Shown here piece after piece: positions 8,379-17,116 of a stretch of DNA of 38,577 nucleotides; within the stretch, counting starts at the first letter, position 1, and each line of letters starts with the position of its first letter. Made by a program: the position numbers and the translations under genes. Below the pieces are notes generated by a model. It did no database searches and was not told the DNA's origin. It saw nothing but the letters and a program-made list of their open reading frames with translations. This DNA is from an uncultured Rubritalea sp. (lineage in GTDB: Bacteria > Verrucomicrobiota > Verrucomicrobiia > Verrucomicrobiales > Akkermansiaceae). The stretch spans positions 1 to 38,577 of the forward strand of contig CALJOJ010000046.1 of assembly GCA_937981665.1 (NCBI GenBank), read 5' to 3'.

Positions 8379-9104
8379 TTAGAGTGCTTTCTCCTTGAAG
8401 AGACCGCGTGACTTAAGAACCTGCTCGCGAGTACGGAGCGACTTGAGAGCCTCAACCGTTGCTTTCACGACGTTAGCGTGGTTATTTGAGCCGAGTGACT
8501 TAGCGAGTACATCTTTGATGCCTACAGCTTCACAAACTGCACGGACACCACCACCTGCGATAACACCTGTTCCAGGAACAGCAGGCTTAAGGAGAACCTT
8601 ACCACCACCATGCTCAGCATAAGTTTCATGTGGGATAGTTCTGTTGTCCACGAGTGCGATGCGGTATAGCTGGCGACGTGAGTCGATGCTTGCCTTACGG
8701 ATACATTCAGCTACTTCATTTGCCTTACCGAATCCTACACCTACACGGCCTTCACCAGTACCTGATACGAGAAGAGCTGAGAAGGAGAAACGACGTCCAC
8801 CTTTAACAACTTTCGCACATCGGTTGATGAATACGACCTTTTCAGTAAGCTCCACACCGTCTTCGGTCTGTGGCTTAGCTGGAGCTTGACGTGGTGGACG
8901 CTCTTTGCGTCCGCCTCTACCGCCTTGACCACCACCACGACCGCCACGTTGTGGGCGCTCGTTAGTAGCTGCTGCGTCTTTCTTAACTTCTGGAGTAGCT
9001 GCCGCCGGAGTGGCTGCTGCGTCCGCCTTAGCTTCTGGAGCTGCTGCTGCCGGAGCTGCTGCTGGCTTCTCTTCTGCTGGAGTATTTTCTTTATTTTCAG
9101 ACAT
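8379..9104 (-). CDS. rpsE: 30S ribosomal protein S5 (uS5) with long disordered N-terminal extension
   Basis: Small-subunit protein at the mRNA entrance. The core, from about residue 85, has the double-stranded RNA-binding part ([20 protein letters not shown]) and the C-terminal domain with [19 protein letters not shown]. The whole protein is 241 residues against about 166 in E. coli. The extra ~75 residues at the N-terminus are an Ala/Pro/Lys/Glu-rich stretch containing a near-repeat ([20 protein letters not shown]), then an RGG-type stretch with [16 protein letters not shown] at about 52-67. The frame and start (ATG at 9102-9104, 14 bp after rplR) are consistent with the extension being translated. 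Confidence 0.96.
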   Translation of the reverse strand: MSENKENTPAEEKPAAAPAAAAPEAKADAAATPAAATPEVKKDAAATNERPQRGGRGGGQGGRGGRKERPPRQAPAKPQTEDGVELTEKVVFINRCAKVVKGGRRFSFSALLVSGTGEGRVGVGFGKANEVAECIRKASIDSRRQLYRIALVDNRTIPHETYAEHGGGKVLLKPAVPGTGVIAGGGVRAVCEAVGIKDVLAKSLGSNNHANVVKATVEALKSLRTREQVLKSRGLFKEKAL

Positions 9105-9118
9105 TGTTTCTTAATAGG

Positions 9119-9475
9119 TTAGAAGTTAAGTCCTGCTTCACGAGCTGCATCAGCGAGTGATTTGATTTTTCCGTGGAAAAGGTGACCACCGCGGTCGAAT
9201 ACGACTGCTTCAATATTCTTTTCTTTGGATCTTTCTGCGATAAGGGCTCCTACCTTAGCAGCAGTTGCTGCGTTGGAAGATCCTTTTTCGACAGACTTGT
9301 CTAGGCTTGATGCCGCACATAGTGTGGTACCAGCTACATCGTCGATGACTTGTGCATAGACGTGTTGATTAGAATAGCTAACCGCGAGGCGTGGACGTGC
9401 TGCTGTGCCAGAAACTTTCTTTCTGATACGGCGGTGAATACGCTGGCGGACTTTCTTACGATTGAGTGTGCTCAT
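9119..9475 (-). CDS. rplR: 50S ribosomal protein L18 (uL18)
   Basis: 5S rRNA-binding protein of the large subunit, 118 residues. The basic N-terminus with [19 protein letters not shown], the [12 protein letters not shown] strand and the C-terminal [20 protein letters not shown] block are diagnostic. It lies between rplF and rpsE in the standard spc order with short gaps. Confidence 0.97.
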   Translation of the reverse strand: MSTLNRKKVRQRIHRRIRKKVSGTAARPRLAVSYSNQHVYAQVIDDVAGTTLCAASSLDKSVEKGSSNAATAAKVGALIAERSKEKNIEAVVFDRGGHLFHGKIKSLADAAREAGLNF

Positions 9476-9521
9476 TTTCTGATTTTCAGTTTGAGATTAA
9501 TTGTAATGGATTACCTTGATA

Positions 9522-10061
9522 TTATTTACCAACGCTCTTACCTGCCTTACGACGAACGTATTCGCCAACATAACGGACACCTTTACCTTTATAAGGCTCT
9601 GGCTTATAGTAGGCGCGCACCTCAGCGGCGAACTGTCCTACTTCCTGCTTATCAATTCCTTCAACCTTCAGTTTAGTATTGTCAGTCACTGTGACTTTAA
9701 TACCTTCTGGGATAGGGTGAAGAATAGGGTGTGACTTACCGAGGCTGAGGTCAAGTGTTGAACCTTTAACCGCTGCACGTAAACCAACTCCTAGAATCTC
9801 TAGATCCTTAGAGTAACCATCAGTAACTCCGATGATCATGTTATTGATGATACTACGTGATGTACCGTGGAGTGCTCTGTGAGCGCGACCTTCGGTAGCT
9901 CTATTAACCTGAAGTGTGGTATCTTCCTGTGAGATGGTGATTCCTACTGGAAGCTGGAAGTCCAACTTACCCTTAGGTCCTTCTACAATAACGTTTCCGT
10001 TATTGTTTGATACAGACACTTTTTCTGGTAGTGTGATTGCTTTTAATCCTACGCGTGACAT
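9522..10061 (-). CDS. rplF: 50S ribosomal protein L6 (uL6)
   Basis: Large-subunit protein near the factor-binding site, 179 residues. Two repeated domains are visible. The family signature near the C-terminus, PEPYKGKGVRYVGEYVRRK, is at about residues 153-171. It follows rpsH by 30 bp in the standard order. No Shine-Dalgarno sequence is obvious before the ATG. Confidence 0.97.
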   Translation of the reverse strand: MSRVGLKAITLPEKVSVSNNNGNVIVEGPKGKLDFQLPVGITISQEDTTLQVNRATEGRAHRALHGTSRSIINNMIIGVTDGYSKDLEILGVGLRAAVKGSTLDLSLGKSHPILHPIPEGIKVTVTDNTKLKVEGIDKQEVGQFAAEVRAYYKPEPYKGKGVRYVGEYVRRKAGKSVGK

Positions 10062-10091
10062 AATTTTATCTAAGTTATGATTAAAATAATA

Positions 10092-10493
10092 CTACCAAAT
10101 GTTAGCGATATGCTCGCCGCCAAGTTTAGCTTTACGAGCCTTTTGGCCAGTCATCAGACCTTTAGAGGTAGAGATGATTGCGATTCCAAGACCGTTAAGT
10201 ACACGCGGGATCTCTCCTGCACCAACATATTGACGAAGACCAGGCTTAGAAACTCTCTTCACGCCTTCGAGCACTGCTTCGCCTGCGTCTGAGAATTTAA
10301 CCTTAACCGTAAGCTCAGGGAATTTACCCTCAGTGTTGGTCTCGTAGTTCCAAATGTAGCCTTCTTCCTGAAGAATACGGGCGATTTCTGCCTTCATCTT
10401 TGAGAATGGAGCTGAGAATGATTCGTTACCTGCATTTGAAGCGTTCTTCAAGCGAGTAAGGAAATCGGATACTGGGTCACTAAGTACTGCCAT
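10092..10493 (-). CDS. rpsH: 30S ribosomal protein S8 (uS8)
   Basis: 16S rRNA-binding assembly protein, 133 residues. The N-terminal DPVSDFLTRLKNA and the C-terminal STSKGLMTGQKARKAKLGGE block are diagnostic. It starts 44 bp after rplE, so rpsN (S14), which usually sits between them, is absent here. An AGGAT sequence about 8 bases before the ATG is one of the clearer Shine-Dalgarno sites in the window. In E. coli this protein represses the spc operon by binding mRNA at the L5 start; I did not test for that structure here. Confidence 0.97.
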   Translation of the reverse strand: MAVLSDPVSDFLTRLKNASNAGNESFSAPFSKMKAEIARILQEEGYIWNYETNTEGKFPELTVKVKFSDAGEAVLEGVKRVSKPGLRQYVGAGEIPRVLNGLGIAIISTSKGLMTGQKARKAKLGGEHIANIW

Positions 10494-10537
10494 AATATTT
10501 ATCCTTTTCTTTTTAAATTGTTTAATGAGTTGGCTTA

Positions 10538-11104
10538 TTAAGCCGCACCTTCTTCCTGTTTGTTTTCACGGAATGGCATACCAAGTGCACGTAGAAGTGC
10601 GCGTCCACCGTCATCAGTAGCTGCAGATGTCACAAAGATGAGGTCAAATCCGATATCACGCTTGATTTTATCTAGCTCTACTTCTGGGAAAATTGACTGG
10701 TCAGGGATACCTACAGCGTAGTTACCTTTACCATCAAAGCTCTTTGGTGATATACCACGGAAGTCACGAATGTTTGGCGCTGTGACGTGGATGAAACGGT
10801 CGAGGAATTCCCACATTGTGTTACCTCTTAAAGTAACACGGGCTCCTACTGCTTCACCTTCACGAACCTTGAAGTTAGCTACAGACTTCTTAGCATAAGA
10901 GACTGACGGCTTCTGGCCAGTGATTTTTGCGATCTCCTCAACGGAGTCTTCGACAGCCTGCTTGCGATCAGTTGCTTTACCACAGTGTGTGGTTACAACG
11001 ATCTTTTCAAGTGCGGGCACCTCATGAGGATTAGACAAGCTGAGCTCTTTCTTAAGAGCTTCGAAGACTGTCTCCTCGTAGTATTTTTGCATTGTTGTTT
11101 TCAT
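10538..11104 (-). CDS. rplE: 50S ribosomal protein L5 (uL5)
   Basis: 5S rRNA and P-site tRNA contacting protein of the large subunit, 188 residues. The patterns PALEKIVVTTHCGKA, ITGQKPSVSYAKKSVANFK and the C-terminal DIGFDLIFVTSAATDDGGRALL are family features. It is the first gene of the ribosomal cluster here. Upstream is 292 bp of AT-rich sequence and then an unrelated M16 protease gene, rather than rplX and rplN. A promoter for the whole cluster is therefore expected in 11105-11396, though I could not pick one with confidence. Confidence 0.97.
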   Translation of the reverse strand: MKTTMQKYYEETVFEALKKELSLSNPHEVPALEKIVVTTHCGKATDRKQAVEDSVEEIAKITGQKPSVSYAKKSVANFKVREGEAVGARVTLRGNTMWEFLDRFIHVTAPNIRDFRGISPKSFDGKGNYAVGIPDQSIFPEVELDKIKRDIGFDLIFVTSAATDDGGRALLRALGMPFRENKQEEGAA

Positions 11105-11396
11105 AATATTGCGGGTCAGCTTAAATATTTTATTTAGCTAGCTTAAGCGCTATCCTTCAGTGAAATCATAGTGAAACACCTCAGGCGGATGCGGGGCTTA
11201 ACCCATAAATCCCAGATCTACAAGTGAAATCGCTCCTTTATTTGAATTTTAATTATCTAACCAATTGAAATTAAACATTAACATCATATCAAGATTAGTT
11301 AATTAATGGTGATTTATCGCCATACTATGACTTAAGAGCTACCGGGGCTAACTTTGATTCTTTTTGTGATCTAAATTTATCGCTCAGAATTACGAA

Positions 11397-14300
11397 CTAC
11401 TCACTAGGTTCAGATGGAGCTTCCTCTGCCTTCACGGCAGGCTTCTCTTCGACTTTATTTGGAGCTAGTTCAGCCACCAGTGAACGGTCCTTCCCGAGAT
11501 ACTTCTTAGCTAGTTCATTGATCTCAGCTAGACTGATTGACTTGTAGTCAGCATCTCTACCTCGTGACCAATCCAGCTTATCTGGTCTCGTCTGAGCTTG
11601 ACCCACTACATTAGAGAGCCAGTAAGAGTTCTGACGGAGGGTCTTGGCCAGCATACCGATTCTCGGAGTGAGCGCACGGTTAAGCTCATCTTCAGTAGCT
11701 CCTTCTCGAGCTAAGACATCGCCAAGCTCCACGATCACCTCACTCACCTTATCTAGGTCATTTGGCTTACCTGGACTGTAGGCAATAATGAAACCAACAT
11801 TCTTATAAGTCTCTGAGAGATCTGATGAAGCCCTAGGAGAATAAGCATCCCCGAGTTCCTCACGAAGCTTTACGCGCATCCGGTCACTGAGAATCTCAGA
11901 GAGTATACTGACACGGCGTAGCAGCTTCACATCACGCTTGGTATTATCCTCAGCCCTCCAGCCGACGATACTAATCCCTTTGTCTACCTTACTATCAAAT
12001 CCGAATTTTTTAGAAATGGGAGTTTCTGGAATATTAATTAGACGGAGGCTTTCGTCTATCTCTACTTCAGGCTTACGCTTAGGTAAAGCTCCCACTGTCT
12101 TAGCTAAGAGAGGGATAAGCGCCTCGGCATCTACATCACCGACGATGCCAACTTCTAGAGCTCCTTCAACCATCTGAGGCTTAACCCACTCCACAACATC
12201 TGCTGTAGTAAGTGCCATTGCCGCCTCTTGACTAGGTATCGCAAATCTATGATCACCACCATGCAGCCACTCACTCATGTCAGCCTGCGCTCCACTAGTA
12301 CTGTGCTTCATCGAGCTATAGAGCATCGGTAGCTGTGCTTTAAACTGTCGCTCTGCTTCTGGGCGGAAACCTGGATCCATTAGACTCGCGCAGAGTAATT
12401 GTAACTGGAGCTCTAAATCACCTGGCGTAGTAGACCCAGACAGAGAAAACGATTCACTGCCAATACTGAGCCCAACTCCCACATTTTTTCCTGCAAGCAA
12501 CCGGCTGAGATCATCCACACTATGCTCACCAAGACCACCAGCATTTACTACAGCGCCAGCTAGCATATCTAAACCTAGTTTACCCTTAGGCATACCTATC
12601 TTACCTGTACCGAAGCGCGCACTCAGCAAAATCTGATTTTTATCAAAGTCTGTTTTTTTGTAGTTCACTTTCACGCCATTACTAAATACCAGCGTATGAA
12701 CATCGAGATCTTCAATATGCTTTTGGGAAATCACTTCACCCGCTTCACCAAAATCCGTGTAGGCAAACTCAGTGACTTCTTTCACTTCAGGTGCCTCTAT
12801 TTTCACATTTCTTGAACGCTCAAATAGAGCCGCGAGTGACTTCTCTCCCTCCTCTGTGGCCTCTGGAATACTTAATATTAGAGTCATATCTTCAGCACTC
12901 CAAAAATCCTTCAATGCCGCATGACAATTCTCTGGAGTCACCGACTTGATATTCTCTTGGAAAATCTCCAAATCATTTTCTGGCGTAGAGTATACGAAAT
13001 CACCGTGAATATGCTTAACAAGTGATGATGCTATACTGTCAGTCTTACGAGTAGCGGCACGCAACACGCTTTGCTCATAACCATTAAGCATCCCGGCAGT
13101 GATCTCATTCATTTCCGCCTGGGTGAATCCGTACTGCACTGCTCGGCGAAGCTCTTGCTCTAAAACTGGCACTGCTGATTGCCAGTTGCCATCCTTAGCC
13201 GTGACATCGATGCTACCTATCTCAGCTTCGCGGAAGAACACAAATGAACTAATGGAACCACTGGTGATCTTAGAATCTTCTCGTTTCGCGAGACGCGAGA
13301 AGCGGCGATTAATGATGGCGTGAGCAATATTCAGCGGGAGCTTTACGGCACGCTGCGCTATAGAATCAATTACCTTTTCCTTCTTTCTGACTTGCAGCAG
13401 AGACACCTCGGTAGAGGATAGCTCCTTGTCAGAAAACACCGCAGTCTGGAAGCCCTTCGCCCCAGAGACATCCCCAAGCGTGGTGGCTGGTGACGGTTCA
13501 GCTGGGTTTTTCATCGCACTAAAAGCGTCATGAATACGCTGTTCCATCTCGGCAACATCAAAGTCCCCCACTGCCACGAACGTCATTTTCTCTGGTATGT
13601 AAAAGCGGGTGTAGAAATCCACAAATTCAGCACGCGGCGCGTTAGCTATTACCTCATCAGTTCCGATTGGAAGACGCTTTGACACTAGGGAGTTTGGCAT
13701 GAAATGCTGAAACTGCTTTTCCTTCATCCGCAGGCTGATCGAATCACGCGAAGTTTTCTCTGAAGAAATGACACCACGTTCTTCATCGATCTCAGCATCG
13801 GTCAGAAGTGCACCGTCAGCGAAATCTCCCATTACATTGAACGCCAGATTAACCGTGGACTTTTTCACATCAGGAAGATCTAACATATAGACCGTTTCAT
13901 CAAATGACGTGTATGCATTAGCATGCGCACCAAAGGATATACCAAGGCGCTGCATCTGAGGCACTAGCTTTGTAGCATCCGGGAACGTCTTAGTGCCATT
14001 GAATACCATGTGCTCTAGAAAGTGTGCTACTCCGCGCTGAGATTCTGTTTCACTAAGTGAACCTGCATCCACATGCAGCCGTAGTGACATTCTCTCTGGC
14101 GGCAACGCGTTCTTATGGATCACGTAACGCATGCCATTTTCCAATGTGCCGTATACGGTATTCTGGTCTGCCTTTATATCCGAGAGATCGTGCGCCCATT
14201 TCCGTGCGGTTCCCTCTGCTCGTGAGGTATCCGTCTTCGCCGAGGCGAGGCTCTCCAGACGAGTACGCTTATCTTCAGCAGGAGTGACTACCTCTTTCTT

Positions 14301-14420
14301 AACAGTAACTTTTTCATCTCGTGACTTAGTGTCTTTCAGCTCCTGCGCTAAACAGATGCCGCCAACAAGAGTGGCTGCAACTGAAGTACTGACAATGATT
14401 GATATGTTTAGTTTCTTCAT
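11397..14420 (-). CDS. M16-family zinc metallopeptidase, exported
   Basis: A 1007-residue pitrilysin-type protease with two M16 modules. A signal peptide is likely at residues 1-25 (KKLN, then a hydrophobic run ending GICLAQ), placing it in the periplasm or secreted. The inverted zinc motif HFLEH is at 133-137, and the third ligand is probably Glu214 in DEERGVISSE. The second half has the substrate-side arginine/tyrosine segment (REELGDAYSP) near residue 875 and lacks its own HxxEH, as is usual. The extreme C-terminus is Glu/Lys/Pro-rich. It is transcribed alone, divergently from the gene at 14709. The substrate is unknown; related proteins degrade peptides. Confidence 0.93.
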   Translation of the reverse strand: MKKLNISIIVSTSVAATLVGGICLAQELKDTKSRDEKVTVKKEVVTPAEDKRTRLESLASAKTDTSRAEGTARKWAHDLSDIKADQNTVYGTLENGMRYVIHKNALPPERMSLRLHVDAGSLSETESQRGVAHFLEHMVFNGTKTFPDATKLVPQMQRLGISFGAHANAYTSFDETVYMLDLPDVKKSTVNLAFNVMGDFADGALLTDAEIDEERGVISSEKTSRDSISLRMKEKQFQHFMPNSLVSKRLPIGTDEVIANAPRAEFVDFYTRFYIPEKMTFVAVGDFDVAEMEQRIHDAFSAMKNPAEPSPATTLGDVSGAKGFQTAVFSDKELSSTEVSLLQVRKKEKVIDSIAQRAVKLPLNIAHAIINRRFSRLAKREDSKITSGSISSFVFFREAEIGSIDVTAKDGNWQSAVPVLEQELRRAVQYGFTQAEMNEITAGMLNGYEQSVLRAATRKTDSIASSLVKHIHGDFVYSTPENDLEIFQENIKSVTPENCHAALKDFWSAEDMTLILSIPEATEEGEKSLAALFERSRNVKIEAPEVKEVTEFAYTDFGEAGEVISQKHIEDLDVHTLVFSNGVKVNYKKTDFDKNQILLSARFGTGKIGMPKGKLGLDMLAGAVVNAGGLGEHSVDDLSRLLAGKNVGVGLSIGSESFSLSGSTTPGDLELQLQLLCASLMDPGFRPEAERQFKAQLPMLYSSMKHSTSGAQADMSEWLHGGDHRFAIPSQEAAMALTTADVVEWVKPQMVEGALEVGIVGDVDAEALIPLLAKTVGALPKRKPEVEIDESLRLINIPETPISKKFGFDSKVDKGISIVGWRAEDNTKRDVKLLRRVSILSEILSDRMRVKLREELGDAYSPRASSDLSETYKNVGFIIAYSPGKPNDLDKVSEVIVELGDVLAREGATEDELNRALTPRIGMLAKTLRQNSYWLSNVVGQAQTRPDKLDWSRGRDADYKSISLAEINELAKKYLGKDRSLVAELAPNKVEEKPAVKAEEAPSEPSE

Positions 14421-14593
14421 TTTTTGATATCTACTTTAATAGCGCAACTATGACGCACTTTTGTTTCCTAGAGCGAGATTAAAACTAGTTTTATTTCACC
14501 TCTCACTAAAGCGCCCTCACACTATACGAGCAGAAATGGAACCCACTACATAGTAAATTAAAATAGAAAACCTTACCTCTCACGCGAGAAAGT

Positions 14594-14614
14594 TTGAAAA
14601 AATATTTTTTTCAA
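14594..14614. other. near-palindromic A/T tract in divergent promoter region
   Basis: TTGAAAAAA (14594-14602) and TTTTTTTCAA (14605-14614) form an almost perfect inverted repeat in the 279-288 bp between two divergent genes. It could be a bent-DNA promoter element, an operator or a small terminator. It sits about 95 bp before the gene at 14709. Confidence 0.3.
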
Positions 14615-14708
14615 TGACTAATTTCAAATTTCAGTTTATAGCTTCAGTACATTATTAGAAAAGTAGCAAAAATTCTCCTACCATAATCAATTCCCCATCT
14701 TGAACTAC

Positions 14709-15338
14709 ATGCCAAAGAACGACACAACCATAATCCCACGCGACGAAAGCCGCATCAAGCAAGCCATCCAAGTTGGCTACGTGGAGATGGAGCGCATCGT
14801 GGATGAAATCGTCACCAAAGAATTTAACCGTTTAGGTGAGGTTCTGATGAAGCAAGATTATAATGTTGAGATCATATTATTTGATACTGAATCTGAAATC
14901 GACGGTAAACTTCACCTTTGCGGAGCTGGACTCAGCATCACAAGAGACACAATGAAAAACGCAATCGTCTATACAGGCGACCCTTACAATTTCCAATTTT
15001 CCATACAGACTCAAAACTTCGCGAACAAATCACAAGAAAGCATCGTAGAGTACCATAAGCTTACTCCTAAATGGTTCCATAATAACTTGAAACAATTTAT
15101 CGCTGATTCTTTCCGTGATGTTGATGTATCTGAAATCGAAAACATGTTCAACGATGACTGGCTACTAATGGAAGGACCATTCCAGGTCAAAGTGAAAACA
15201 GTGACTGGTGACTACGAAGTAGTCGCTGAAGAGGACACGATCGATCGAGCATTCCAGGTTAGCTCATATGCCGCGGAGCTTCATTACCATGAGCAAGACC
15301 TTATTGTTACCGACAAAAACGGTAAAGAAGTAGCCTAA
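14709..15338 (+). CDS. conserved-looking protein of unknown function
   Basis: I do not recognise this 209-residue protein. It is acidic, soluble, without signal peptide or membrane segment, and mixed alpha/beta by composition. A helical N-terminal part (about 15-50) is followed by beta-like segments around 50-60, 85-100 and 150-165, with WFHNNLKQFIADSF in the middle. The sequence also allows a TTG start nine bases earlier (14700); I chose the ATG at 14709. It leads a plus-strand group with a methyltransferase 45 bp downstream and a YacL-like protein beyond. Codon use looks normal for the window, so it is probably a resident gene. Confidence 0.7.
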   Translation: MPKNDTTIIPRDESRIKQAIQVGYVEMERIVDEIVTKEFNRLGEVLMKQDYNVEIILFDTESEIDGKLHLCGAGLSITRDTMKNAIVYTGDPYNFQFSIQTQNFANKSQESIVEYHKLTPKWFHNNLKQFIADSFRDVDVSEIENMFNDDWLLMEGPFQVKVKTVTGDYEVVAEEDTIDRAFQVSSYAAELHYHEQDLIVTDKNGKEVA

Positions 15339-15383
15339 GCTACCTATCTCATCACTTATTTCTAGTTACTCGAAGCTAAATTC

Positions 15384-15977
15384 ATGGACTGGGATCAACG
15401 CTATAAAGACGGTGACAAACCTTGGGATAAAGGATCAGCCACTCCAGTTCTTGCTGAACTCCTCACTCAAGCACCCGAGTATTTTAAACCTGGCATAAAA
15501 ACTTTAGTACCCGGCTGTGGCTTAGGGCATGATGTCTCACTACTTAAGAATGCTGGGCTAGATACCTATGGGCTAGATATTTCCGAAACAGCCCTAGAAA
15601 CCGCCCGCCAAACTTATCCTGAACTTGGTGACGTCTGGATAGCTGATGACCTATTCGAGCTCAAAGAAAAGTCTCCGAGCTATGACCTCATCTGGGAGCA
15701 CACATGCTACTGCGCTATCCTACCAGAGCAGCGTAAAGACTACATTGCTAGCGCACTTCGTATTTTAAAACCCGGAGGCTATTTCGCTGGCGTGTTTTTT
15801 ATAAATACTGGTAAAGCTCCTAATGAGGGACCTCCCTTCTCCACGACTAAACAAGAAATCATTGAAACCTTCTCTCCTCACTTTGATTTAGCACGGGAGT
15901 CGAAGCCCAGCCAAAGCTACCCTGGCAGAGAAAACCGTGAGTGGGTAAGTATCTGGCGAAAGCCTCTGAATGCCTAA
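15384..15977 (+). CDS. SAM-dependent methyltransferase, TPMT-like
   Basis: Class I Rossmann methyltransferase of 197 residues. The start MDWDQRYKDGDKPWDKG matches the thiopurine S-methyltransferase/HOL-type group, where the tryptophan-rich N-terminus closes over the cofactor. Motif I is VPGCGLGHDV at about residues 42-51. An acidic residue at the end of the next strand (YGLDIS) should bind the SAM ribose. WEHTCYCAI at about 110-118 and the LKPGGYFAGVFF strand further fit the group. Relatives methylate thiols, halides or tellurite; the substrate here is not shown. It lies between an unknown gene and a YacL-like gene, possibly co-transcribed. Confidence 0.87.
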   Translation: MDWDQRYKDGDKPWDKGSATPVLAELLTQAPEYFKPGIKTLVPGCGLGHDVSLLKNAGLDTYGLDISETALETARQTYPELGDVWIADDLFELKEKSPSYDLIWEHTCYCAILPEQRKDYIASALRILKPGGYFAGVFFINTGKAPNEGPPFSTTKQEIIETFSPHFDLARESKPSQSYPGRENREWVSIWRKPLNA

Positions 15978-16028
15978 TATGCTTGTAATGTTAGATCCGA
16001 TCTGCGAATTTCATATTGCCAACCCACT

Positions 16029-17093
16029 ATGAAGAAGCTCACATCAAATACATCGCTAAATATTGCACGTATCCTCTATCTCATCGTATGCCTTTTAGCT
16101 GGAATGGCCATCGCCCATGAGCTAATAAGCCCCGAAAAGATTTGGATCGGCGTTGTCTCTGGATTCTTCATTGGGATGTTTTTCATTTTCGTGGAGAACC
16201 TCACTAAGACATACACCATTAGAGGATTTTCTACAGGAACATTCGGCCTACTCATCGGAATCTTCTGCGCATGGCTTTTAACCCGTGTTGGTATACCAGA
16301 GTTAATAAGCACCGTTTTTGATCCATTCATCACTAATGACAGCGGCTTCAGAATAGCCTTTAATACAATCCTCTTTTCCAGCCTTGGCTTCCTCGGTACA
16401 GTGATCGCGCTCCGAAGTGCACATGATGATTTCGCTGTTATCATCCCCTATGTTCGCTTCAGAAGTGATGTGAGAAAAGGCAGACCTCTCTTATTAGATA
16501 GCGATGTCATCACAGATGGAAGAATCGTCAAAGTGATGGACTCCAACTTCTTAGAAAAAAATGTAGTCATCCCTAGATTCGTCCTCGAAGAACTACAGAT
16601 CATGTCTAACTCACCTTCTCCAGGGAGAAGTCAGCGTGGTCAGAAGGGACTTGATTGCCTCGAAAAGCTTCGCTCATCAAGAGATATCAAAGTCACCGTA
16701 CACGACTCTACAGCGCAGTCTAGCGACGACAGCCATGACGCTCACTTGCTTCAAATCTGCCAAATTCTTAATGCACAGATCCTGACAACAGACAATAATC
16801 TTACCAAAGTCGCTAGACTTCAAAATGTGGACATACTCAACCTAAACGACATGAATGAGGCGCTCAAGCCGCAGGTCGATGTAGGAACAACTGTTCAGTT
16901 ACCAATTGTTAGAACTGGTAAAGAAGAGCACCAAGGAGTAGGTTACCTTCCTGACGGAACGATGATTGTAGTCAACAACGCCGTTTCCAAGATAGGTACG
17001 ACACAAAGCGTGAGCGTCATCTCTACGATCAACACTTCTGCCGGAATGATGATCTTCGCTGATATCAGTAGCGATAAAAAGAAAAATACATAA
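16029..17093 (+). CDS. YacL-type membrane protein with PIN and TRAM domains
   Basis: A 354-residue protein with four membrane helices at about residues 12-32, 37-57, 64-85 and 103-125, then a cytoplasmic PIN ribonuclease-like domain (about 150-275). Acidic site residues appear in LLLDSDVITDGR, RFVLEEL and SHDAHL/TTDNNL. A TRAM RNA-binding domain (about 285-345) follows. This order is that of Bacillus YacL, whose substrate is unknown. It converges on argJ with only 23 bp between the stop codons. It is probably an RNA-acting membrane-anchored nuclease, by family inference. Confidence 0.9.
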   Translation: MKKLTSNTSLNIARILYLIVCLLAGMAIAHELISPEKIWIGVVSGFFIGMFFIFVENLTKTYTIRGFSTGTFGLLIGIFCAWLLTRVGIPELISTVFDPFITNDSGFRIAFNTILFSSLGFLGTVIALRSAHDDFAVIIPYVRFRSDVRKGRPLLLDSDVITDGRIVKVMDSNFLEKNVVIPRFVLEELQIMSNSPSPGRSQRGQKGLDCLEKLRSSRDIKVTVHDSTAQSSDDSHDAHLLQICQILNAQILTTDNNLTKVARLQNVDILNLNDMNEALKPQVDVGTTVQLPIVRTGKEEHQGVGYLPDGTMIVVNNAVSKIGTTQSVSVISTINTSAGMMIFADISSDKKKNT

Positions 17094-17116
17094 CACTCTC
17101 ACCTCCCTCAAGCACA

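Noticed and set aside
10494-10537. Hidden rpsN (S14) between rplE and rpsH
   Set aside because: The gap is only 44 bp, too short even for the zinc-ribbon form of S14.
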